Positions 55,673-64,000 of a stretch of 64,000 bases of DNA are shown here, one piece after another. Positions within the stretch are counted from its first letter, which is position 1, and every line of letters begins with the position of its first letter. The DNA is from Deinococcus budaensis (GTDB lineage: Bacteria; Deinococcota; Deinococci; Deinococcales; Deinococcaceae). Below the pieces are notes generated by a model. It was not told where the DNA came from. It ran no database searches and saw only the letters and a program-made list of their open reading frames with translations. Both the position numbers and the translations under genes were made by a program. Location of the stretch: assembly GCF_014201885.1 (NCBI RefSeq), contig NZ_JACHFN010000003.1, forward strand, positions 62,001-126,000. The letters run 5' to 3'.

Positions 55673-56431
55673 GTGAACCTCGCGGTCGTCCTCGTCTCTC
55701 CCAAAACGCCCGGCAACATCGGGGCGGCGGCCCGCGCGATGCTCAACATGGGGGCGCATGACCTGCGGATCGTGGCCCCACGCTGCGATCCGCTCGACAG
55801 TCAGGCGCTGGCGATGGCCGTCCACGCCTCGGACCTGCTGCGGTCGGCCAGGGTCTACCCCACCCTGCGCGAGGCCCTGGCCGACCGCGACGTGAGCGTG
55901 GGGACCTCCGCCCGCATCCGCGCGGACCTGCCTGCCCCCCGCCACCCGGCTCAGGTGCGCCCGCTGGTGCGCGCGGCGTCGGCCCCCGCGCTGGTGTTCG
56001 GGCCGGAGGAGACAGGCCTGATCAACTCCGACCTGGAACAGTGTCAGGTCACGGTGCGGGTGCCCACCGGCGACTACGCCAGCCTGAACCTCGCCCAGGC
56101 GGTGCTGCTGGTCTGCTACGAGTTTTTGCAGGCGCAGGACGACACGCCCGCCTACGACCGCAAGACGGCCACCCGCGAGGAGATGGAAGCGCTGTACGGC
56201 CACCTGCACGAGACCATGCACCTGATCGGCTACACCGACGCGGTGCGGGCGCGGCACACGCTGCGGCTGTGGCGGGCGCTGCTCGACCGCGCGCTGATGA
56301 GCAGCGCCGAGAGCCGACTTTTCCGGGGCTTTTTGCGGCAGGTGCAGTGGAAGGTGGAGGACGCGGGAAAACGGGGCGCGGAGAGAGAAAGTGTGTCCCC
56401 GAGCGCGGCTGCCGAGCCTCGGGCCGAATAG
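55673..56431 (+). CDS. TrmJ-like SPOUT-class RNA 2'-O-methyltransferase
   Basis: This 252-residue enzyme of the SpoU/TrmJ group methylates ribose in tRNA (position 32 for TrmJ itself). Knot motifs are in place: motif 1 KTPGNIGAAARAMLNMGAHDL (trimmed view, about residues 11-31), motif 2 ALVFGPEETGL (about 104-114) and motif 3 YASLNLAQAVLLVCYE (about 129-144). A C-terminal helical extension mediates dimer or RNA contacts in the family. Starts with GTG. Target site is inferred from family only. Confidence 0.85.
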   Translation: MNLAVVLVSPKTPGNIGAAARAMLNMGAHDLRIVAPRCDPLDSQALAMAVHASDLLRSARVYPTLREALADRDVSVGTSARIRADLPAPRHPAQVRPLVRAASAPALVFGPEETGLINSDLEQCQVTVRVPTGDYASLNLAQAVLLVCYEFLQAQDDTPAYDRKTATREEMEALYGHLHETMHLIGYTDAVRARHTLRLWRALLDRALMSSAESRLFRGFLRQVQWKVEDAGKRGAERESVSPSAAAEPRAE

Positions 56432-56454
56432 CCCTCCACACCTCCGCTCCTCGC

Positions 56455-57108
56455 TCAGCCCACCTCGCCGCGAACCAGCAGCAAGCCGACGGTGTAGGCG
56501 TCTGCCTCTGGCGTTTCCCGTTCCCCAAATTCGGCCATCACCGCCAGCAGACGGCGTTTGAGTTCCGTAGCGTCCGCGCGGGTGAGGTGGGCCATCCCGA
56601 GATTCAGCAAGAAAGGTTCGTCCCCCCCGAAGAGGCCCTGGGCCGACCCGTCCGGCCCTCCCAGCCGCAGGTTGCTGCTCTGCTCCGCACGCTCCAGCCA
56701 GTAGCCCCAGTTCGGCTGCTGCGTCTGAATCAGCCGGACACTGTGGTCCACGAACCGCTCGATCCGGGGCAGAATCTGCCCGGCCAGAAAGGCGTTCAGG
56801 GTTTCGGCCCGCGTGATCTCATACGGGATGAACCAGCGCGGGGCCACGGCATACCGCCGAAGGGTCTGCCTGCCGGTTTCCCGCTCTACCTGGACCTGAG
56901 CCACCCCACTCCGGGTCAGTTTCCGCAGCAGGTAGTAGGCCCGCTGGATTTTTACGTCCAGGTGCTGGGCGACCTCGCGGGCCGTGCTGGGCGCCTGCAT
57001 CAGCAGCCCCAGCAGAGGCCGCAACTCCACGTCGAGGAGCAGGGCCGCCTGCGCCGCGTCGGTGGTCTGGGGCTGGGGTGCGGGGGGGAGCACGGCTCTC
57101 TCAGTCAC
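56455..57108 (-). CDS. ArsR-like winged-helix transcriptional regulator
   Basis: This regulator of about 217 residues has an N-terminal winged helix: ELRPLLGLLMQAPSTAREVA, then QHLDVKIQRAYYLLRKLTRS as recognition helix, and a wing through TGRQTLRRYAVAPRWF. The C-terminal 130 residues are helical and unrecognised, perhaps ligand-binding. GTG 57108 or GTG 57093 are both possible starts; an ATG at 57174 would run into the divergent MFS promoter. It probably represses the MFS gene through the palindrome at 57133-57156. Confidence 0.72.
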   Translation of the reverse strand: MTERAVLPPAPQPQTTDAAQAALLLDVELRPLLGLLMQAPSTAREVAQHLDVKIQRAYYLLRKLTRSGVAQVQVERETGRQTLRRYAVAPRWFIPYEITRAETLNAFLAGQILPRIERFVDHSVRLIQTQQPNWGYWLERAEQSSNLRLGGPDGSAQGLFGGDEPFLLNLGMAHLTRADATELKRRLLAVMAEFGERETPEADAYTVGLLLVRGEVG

Positions 57109-57132
57109 TTCCTGAGTGTAGACACCGGGCCG

Positions 57133-57156
57133 TTGAAAGACGCGCTGTCTTTTCAA
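57133..57156. promoter_or_regulatory. Imperfect palindrome, operator candidate
   Basis: TTGAAAGAC (57133-57141) and GTCTTTTCAA (57147-57156) are inverted repeats with one extra T, separated by five bases. The AT-rich palindrome stands out in GC-rich sequence and lies midway between the regulator and the MFS gene. Confidence 0.6.
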
Positions 57157-57182
57157 TTCCCTGCGCCCACACACTGCCGGAC

Positions 57183-58400
57183 ATGACCACCCTCTGGAAC
57201 CGCAGTTTCCTGCTGTGGCTGATCGGCTCTGCTCAGGCCCGGCTGGGCGCGGCGCTGGCCTCCATCGCCCTGAGTTTTCTGGTGCTGCATCAGACTGGCT
57301 CGGCGGGCCGCATGGCGCAGACCCTGGCCCTAAGCCTGGTTCCGAATCTGCTGATGCCGCTGGCGGGCACGTTGGTGGACCGGGTCAGTCTTAAAGTGCC
57401 GCTGATCGCCGCGAACGTCTTCCAGGGTCTGTTGCAACTCACGGTGGGCGGGCTGGCGCTGGCTTGGGGCGAGGTGCCGCTGTGGCTGGTCAACGCGGCG
57501 GCGTTCGCCGGGGGCCTGGCCGCCATCTTCGTCAGTCCGGCGAGCAGCGCCGCCGTGCCCGCACTGGTGCCTGCGGCAGAGCTGGCGCGGGCCAACGGGC
57601 TGCTGGGCGGACTGGGCCAAAGCATGGGCCTGCTGGGTATGCTGGCCGGAGGCTGGATCGTCGCGCAGTGGTCGCCCGCCGTGGCGATTTTGCTCAACAG
57701 CGCCGCTTTCCTGATCTTCGCCGCGCTGCTGGTGTGGATTCACCTGCCTCCCCGCCAGCAACAGGCCACGCGGACGGGGCTGTGGGCTGACCTGCGCGCT
57801 GGGCTGTCGCTGATGCGGCGCTCCAGAATCCTGAGCTTTCTCCCGGTCATCGCCCTGGTGCTCAACGGCGTCCTGGCCCCCACCGCAGTGGTCATGCCCA
57901 AACTGATGGAGACCCTGGGACCAGGCGCACAGGGCTATGGAGTCTTTTTGGCCCTGGAGAGCGGCGGCATGTTGCTGGCGGGAGCGCTTATCGCCGTGGT
58001 GGGCCGCAGGCTACCGCTGCGTCCGGCCATCAGCGCCGGTTTGCTGGTGGCTGCCCTCGCTTACGCGGGCATGTGGGCCGGACCGCTGTTCCCGGTCCTG
58101 CTGGCCTGCGCATTCCTGCTGGGGTTTGGCCTGGGGCTGGTCAATACGCCGGTGGTAACGTTGCTTCAACAGCTGGTACCGGGCGCCTACCTGGGCCGGG
58201 TCTTTGCGGTGCTGAACGCGGTAGGTGCAGTGGGGATGCCGCTGGTCCTCTTGATCGTCTCCCCGCTGGTGGACCGGGTACCGGTCTCGGTCTGGTTCGG
58301 CCTCTCGGTGCTGGCTCTGGCTCTGGGAATGGTGTGGTGGTGGGTGGTGGCCCGCGCAGAACCGCCCAGACCCTTGCCGGGGCAGGCTGAACCCTCCTGA
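57183..58400 (+). CDS. MFS transporter, regulator-linked exporter
   Basis: This 405-residue protein has about 12 helices and starts TTLWNRSFLLWLIGSAQARLG, typical of EntS/DHA3-like exporters. AGTLVDRVSLKVPLIAANVF is the motif A-like loop, and ELARANGLLGGLGQSMGLLG resembles other DHA3 proteins. GC content and codon use look slightly less extreme than in neighbours, which may hint at separate ancestry; that is an impression only. It is divergent from its presumed regulator. Confidence 0.83.
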   Translation: MTTLWNRSFLLWLIGSAQARLGAALASIALSFLVLHQTGSAGRMAQTLALSLVPNLLMPLAGTLVDRVSLKVPLIAANVFQGLLQLTVGGLALAWGEVPLWLVNAAAFAGGLAAIFVSPASSAAVPALVPAAELARANGLLGGLGQSMGLLGMLAGGWIVAQWSPAVAILLNSAAFLIFAALLVWIHLPPRQQQATRTGLWADLRAGLSLMRRSRILSFLPVIALVLNGVLAPTAVVMPKLMETLGPGAQGYGVFLALESGGMLLAGALIAVVGRRLPLRPAISAGLLVAALAYAGMWAGPLFPVLLACAFLLGFGLGLVNTPVVTLLQQLVPGAYLGRVFAVLNAVGAVGMPLVLLIVSPLVDRVPVSVWFGLSVLALALGMVWWWVVARAEPPRPLPGQAEPS

Positions 58401-58434
58401 GTCTCGCGTTACGGCGCTCTCCCCAGCGCCTCCC

Positions 58435-58440
58435 TAGACT
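58435..58440 (+). promoter_or_regulatory. -10-like box TAGACT before 58448
   Basis: TAGACT lies seven bases before the ATG of the GAF histidine kinase. Confidence 0.5.
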
Positions 58441-58447
58441 GTCTCCC

Positions 58448-60187
<1,740 letters not shown>

Positions 60188-60235
60188 GGCCGCCAGAGGC
60201 CAGTTGCCAGAAAAAGCAGGGCGTGCGACGGGCAG

Positions 60236-60628
60236 CTAATTGAGCGTCCGCTCCCCTGGCACCTCCAGCACGAAGGGCGGGATGGGCACCTGCACGCGCA
60301 CGCCCCAGGCGTCTTGCATCAGGTAGTGGCCCGCCATGCGGCCCGGCGTGTCCTGCACCGTCACGAAGGAGTCGTAGACGAAGGCGCCGCCGGGCGGGAT
60401 GACCGGCTGCTCTCCGACCACGCCCTCGCCGTCCACGACCGTCTGGCGGCCCGAGGCGTCGAGGATGTCCCAGTGGCGGGCGAGCAGCTGCCAGGTCTCG
60501 TCCGAGCGGTTCTCGATGCGGATCACGTAGGTAAAGAGGCGGCGCCCCGGGGCCGAGTGCGCCGGGAGGTAACTCACGTCCACATGGACCCGCACGTCGG
60601 GGGCCGGGGCAGAGGCAGGCTGGCTCAT
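60236..60628 (-). CDS. apaG: ApaG-domain protein
   Basis: This 130-residue protein matches ApaG/DUF525, an immunoglobulin-like fold: VHVDVSYLPAHSAPGRRLFT, YVIRIENRSDETWQLLARHW, VDGEGVVGEQPVIPPGGAFV and MAGHYLMQDAWGVRVQVPIP. In other bacteria ApaG has been linked to divalent-cation tolerance, but its mechanism is unclear. A TATGCT box (60636-60641) lies seven bases before ATG 60628. Divergent from the M42 peptidase gene. Confidence 0.9.
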   Translation of the reverse strand: MSQPASAPAPDVRVHVDVSYLPAHSAPGRRLFTYVIRIENRSDETWQLLARHWDILDASGRQTVVDGEGVVGEQPVIPPGGAFVYDSFVTVQDTPGRMAGHYLMQDAWGVRVQVPIPPFVLEVPGERTLN

Positions 60629-60635
60629 GGGGCCG

Positions 60636-60641
60636 AGCATA
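60636..60641 (-). promoter_or_regulatory. -10-like box TATGCT before 60628
   Basis: TATGCT lies seven bases before the apaG ATG; the divergent TAGACT of the next gene is only 12 bases away. Confidence 0.5.
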
Positions 60642-60652
60642 GCCGGGAGGCC

Positions 60653-60658
60653 TAGACT
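60653..60658 (+). promoter_or_regulatory. -10-like box TAGACT before 60666
   Basis: TAGACT lies seven bases before the GTG start of the M42 peptidase gene. Confidence 0.5.
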
Positions 60659-60665
60659 TGGCCGC

Positions 60666-61745
<1,080 letters not shown>

Positions 61746-61923
61746 CCGCTGCCCCCCGCCGGGTGAACGCCGGCCACCGGGCAGAGAAGCGCGTTCCAGA
61801 CGGCCCCTGTTCTCTCCGGCGACCTCGCGGGGAACATGAAGTGGACGGGCTGCGGACCAGGGAGACCCCGGCCCTCTCCAGCCTGTGGCCTTTTGGCAGA
61901 TGGCTGGCGGCCAGCCCCGCGCC

Positions 61924-61929
61924 TACAAT
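61924..61929 (+). promoter_or_regulatory. -10-like box TACAAT before 61936
   Basis: TACAAT, one change from consensus, lies six bases before the GTG of the Tet-type MFS gene. Confidence 0.55.
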
Positions 61930-61935
61930 CTGCCG

Positions 61936-63177
61936 GTGACTGCTCCCCCTCTCCCCTCCCCGTCTCCGGCCCGCCGTGCCGCCCTGCCCTTCATCCTGCT
62001 GACCGTCTTGCTGGACGTGATGGGGGTGGGGCTGATCATCCCGGTGTTTCCGGGGCTGGTCAGCGACCTCGCGGGCGATCCCACGCTGGGGGCGCGGCTG
62101 CTGGGCGTGTTCACCGCCGTCTATGCGCTGATGCAGTTCGTGTTCGCGCCCATCCTGGGGGCGCTGTCGGACCGCTACGGGCGGCGGCCGGTGCTGCTGC
62201 TGAGCCTGATGGGGCTGGGGCTGGACTACCTGCTGCTGTATTTCGCGCCGAACCTGTGGTGGCTTTTCGTGGGCCGGGTGATCGCCGGGGTCACCGGGGC
62301 GAGCATCACGGTGGCGAACGCGTACCTGGCCGACGTCACGGCGCCGGAAAACCGCGCCCGGTCCTTCGGGCTGCTGGGAGCCACCTTCGGGGTGGGGTTC
62401 ATCCTGGGGCCAGCGCTGGGCGGCGTGCTGGGCGACGTGGACGTGCGGCTGCCCTTTCTGGTGGCGGCGGCGCTGGCACTGCTGAACGCGCTGTACGGCT
62501 TTTTCATCCTGCCCGAGTCGCTGCCGCCGGAGCGCCGGGGCACGCCCGAGCGCATCCGTCTCAATCCCCTCGCGCCGCTGACCGTGCTGGGGCGCTATCC
62601 CCTCGTGCGGAACCTCGCCGCCGCCTTCATCCTGATCGGGATGGCGCAGCAGGTGATCTTCAGCACCTGGGTGCTGTTCACCGAGCGGGTGCTGGACTGG
62701 TCGGCCACCCAGAACGGGCTGGCGCTCGCGCTGGTGGGCCTGCTCTCGGCGGTCGTGCAGGCGGGGCTGGTGGGCACGGCGGTGCGGGTGCTGGGCGAGC
62801 GCGGGGCCATCATCACCGGGCTGCTGCTGGGCGTCGTGCAGTACCTGCTGCTGGGCGCGGCCCGCACGGACGCCATGCTGTACGCCTCCATCGTGCTGGG
62901 GTCGCTGGCGGGGATCGCGGGGCCGTCCATTCAGGGCCTGATCAGCCGCCGGGTGGACCCCACCGAGCAGGGGCGGGTGCAGGGCGCCCTGACCAGCGTG
63001 CAGAGCCTCGTCGGGGTGGTCGGGCCGCTGGTCGCCACCAGCGTCTTCGCGGCGTTTACCCGGCCCGGCAACCCGTACCACGAACCTGGCGCGGCCTTTT
63101 ACATGGCGGCGCTGTTCAGCCTCGCGGGGACGGTGGTGGCGGGCGTGGTGCTGCGGCGAGCGGGGCGGCAGAGCTAG
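61936..63177 (+). CDS. MFS transporter, TetA/TCR-like
   Basis: This 413-residue exporter-like protein has 12 helices. Motif A is [20 protein letters not shown] (about residues 76-95) and the entry reads [20 protein letters not shown], both typical of tetracycline-resistance-like TCR/Tet proteins. [20 protein letters not shown] and [20 protein letters not shown] are further matches. Specific resistance cannot be claimed from sequence; chromosomal homologues are often general exporters. The terminator at 63197-63222 follows. Confidence 0.88.
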   Translation: MTAPPLPSPSPARRAALPFILLTVLLDVMGVGLIIPVFPGLVSDLAGDPTLGARLLGVFTAVYALMQFVFAPILGALSDRYGRRPVLLLSLMGLGLDYLLLYFAPNLWWLFVGRVIAGVTGASITVANAYLADVTAPENRARSFGLLGATFGVGFILGPALGGVLGDVDVRLPFLVAAALALLNALYGFFILPESLPPERRGTPERIRLNPLAPLTVLGRYPLVRNLAAAFILIGMAQQVIFSTWVLFTERVLDWSATQNGLALALVGLLSAVVQAGLVGTAVRVLGERGAIITGLLLGVVQYLLLGAARTDAMLYASIVLGSLAGIAGPSIQGLISRRVDPTEQGRVQGALTSVQSLVGVVGPLVATSVFAAFTRPGNPYHEPGAAFYMAALFSLAGTVVAGVVLRRAGRQS

Positions 63178-63196
63178 GGCAGTGGACGAAGGAAGA

Positions 63197-63222
63197 CCCC
63201 TCACCAGTCGCCCGGTGAGGGG
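63197..63222. terminator. Terminator between MFS gene and dusA
   Basis: CCCCTCACC (63197-63205) and GGTGAGGGG (63214-63222) form a perfect 9-bp stem with an 8-nt loop, followed by TTCTTGGTCTTT. It lies between convergent genes. Confidence 0.8.
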
Positions 63223-63266
63223 TTCTTGGTCTTTGCTCCTGTCAGTTTGTCAAAGACTTCAAGCAG

Positions 63267-64000
63267 TCAAATCACCTGCTCTGCCCCTACCCCAGGCCGA
63301 GCGTCCAGCACGCTGTCCGGCACCCCCGCCAGCGCCCGGTGCACCACGTCCAGCCCAGCAGCAGGGCGGTGGCCTTCCTCGCTCAGCGTACGCTTCCAGT
63401 GCCGCGCCCCCGGCTGGCCCGCGAACAGGCCCAGGGTGTGCTTCATCATCCGGTTCAGGGGCTGGCCCGCCTCCAGCTGCGCCGCGACATAGGGCAAATA
63501 AGTCTCAATCGCCTCGCGGCGGGTGGGCGGGGTCACGTCTTCCCCGAACACGTCCCGGTCAGCGGTCGCCAGGAGGTACGGGTCCTGGTACGCCGCCCGC
63601 CCGATCATCACGCCGTCGGCCCAGGCCAGGTGCTCACGCGCGGCCTCCAGGGTCAGCACGCCGCCGTTGAGCACGACCGTCAGCCCCGGAAAGTCGGCCT
63701 TGAGCTGCTGCACGGCTTCATACCGCAAGGGGGGAATCTCTCGGTTCTCCTTCGGGGAGAGGCCAGAGAGCCACGCCTTGCGGGCGTGCACGATGAAGGT
63801 CTCGCAGCCCGCCGCCGCGACGGTGGAGACAAAGCGGGTGAGGTGCGCGTAGCTGTCGAGGTCGTCAATCCCGATGCGGTGCTTGACCGTGACGGGGAGG
63901 CGGGTCGCGCCCCGCATCGCCTCCACCGCCCGCGCCACCACGTCGGGGGTCGCCATCAGGCAGGCACCGAACGCGCCGCTCTGCACCCGGTCGCTGGGGC
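63267..64000 (-). CDS. dusA: tRNA-dihydrouridine(20/20a) synthase, C-terminal part
   Basis: This flavoenzyme reduces uridine to dihydrouridine in the tRNA D-loop. The visible 244 codons begin PSDRVQSGAFGACLMATPD, the active-site region (catalytic Cys lies just before, outside the window). VTVKHRIGIDDLDSYAHL, FIVHARKAWLSGLSPKENRE and LNGGVLTLEAAREHLAWADG match DusA. MIGRAAYQDPYLL is the FMN phosphate-binding strand. The start codon is beyond the right edge. Confidence 0.93.
   Translation of the reverse strand, partial: PSDRVQSGAFGACLMATPDVVARAVEAMRGATRLPVTVKHRIGIDDLDSYAHLTRFVSTVAAAGCETFIVHARKAWLSGLSPKENREIPPLRYEAVQQLKADFPGLTVVLNGGVLTLEAAREHLAWADGVMIGRAAYQDPYLLATADRDVFGEDVTPPTRREAIETYLPYVAAQLEAGQPLNRMMKHTLGLFAGQPGARHWKRTLSEEGHRPAAGLDVVHRALAGVPDSVLDARPGVGAEQVI

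Overview
This is a GC-rich (about 70% by eye), gene-dense bacterial chromosome segment, most likely from Deinococcus. That assignment is inferred from gene content and from many -10-like TANNNT boxes lying 5-10 nt before start codons, the pattern of leaderless mRNAs. No rRNA, CRISPR array, integrase, transposase or prophage is visible. The window is mostly ordinary housekeeping and envelope chromosome. It opens inside a gene (ADP-ribosylglycohydrolase-like C-terminus) and closes inside another (dusA).

Layout. 0-7 kb: nucleotidyltransferase-like protein, aldehyde dehydrogenase, then metN-metI-metQ on the minus strand with its own promoter, a SAM-I-type riboswitch and a terminator, two small hypotheticals and an SDR protein. 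7-12.3 kb: a secretion and envelope block made of an ECF sigma/anti-sigma pair, a ferritin-like protein with a Tat signal, two divergent tatA genes, tatC and lgt. 12.6-15.1 kb: a small membrane protein, glmU, and an intergenic region with four hairpins and a broken 43-codon membrane-peptide gene. 15.1-18 kb: tandem MFS paralogues, the second frameshifted. 18-29.8 kb: rnhA and small proteins, a PIG-L deacetylase, the oxidative pentose phosphate operon gnd-zwf-opcA, queG, a glutaminyl cyclase and a beta-helix protein. 29.9-34 kb: tmk, a Nif3-like protein, a VOC protein and a GGDEF-EAL protein.

34.3-38.9 kb is a Bat-type operon (secreted Gly/Pro/Gln-rich protein, MoxR ATPase, DUF58, two VWA membrane proteins). 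It is followed by tRNA-Met and tRNA-Ala, a TrmB regulator and a two-gene amino-acid ABC importer without its ATPase. 41.7-48.3 kb: a hypothetical exported protein, an MFS transporter, a GT2 glycosyltransferase and a 907-residue DUF2339 membrane protein. 48.3-52.3 kb: a four-gene minus-strand cluster of sensor kinase, FixJ-type regulator, secreted HbpS/GlcG-like protein and exported ankyrin protein, which resembles in parts the HbpS-SenS-SenR haem/redox sensor of Streptomyces. 52.4-64 kb: tRNA-Val, tRNA-Ile2, glgA, a hydrolase, a TrmJ-like methylase, a regulator/MFS divergent pair with a palindromic operator candidate, a GAF histidine kinase without a partner, apaG, an M42 peptidase, a Tet-type MFS transporter and dusA.

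The items most worth following up are the kinase/regulator/HbpS/ankyrin cluster, the ECF-Tat-ferritin block, the small frameshifted peptide gene, the leaderless promoters, and recurring 15-bp tandem repeats in or near coding regions. I did not find a clearly new defence system or mobile system.
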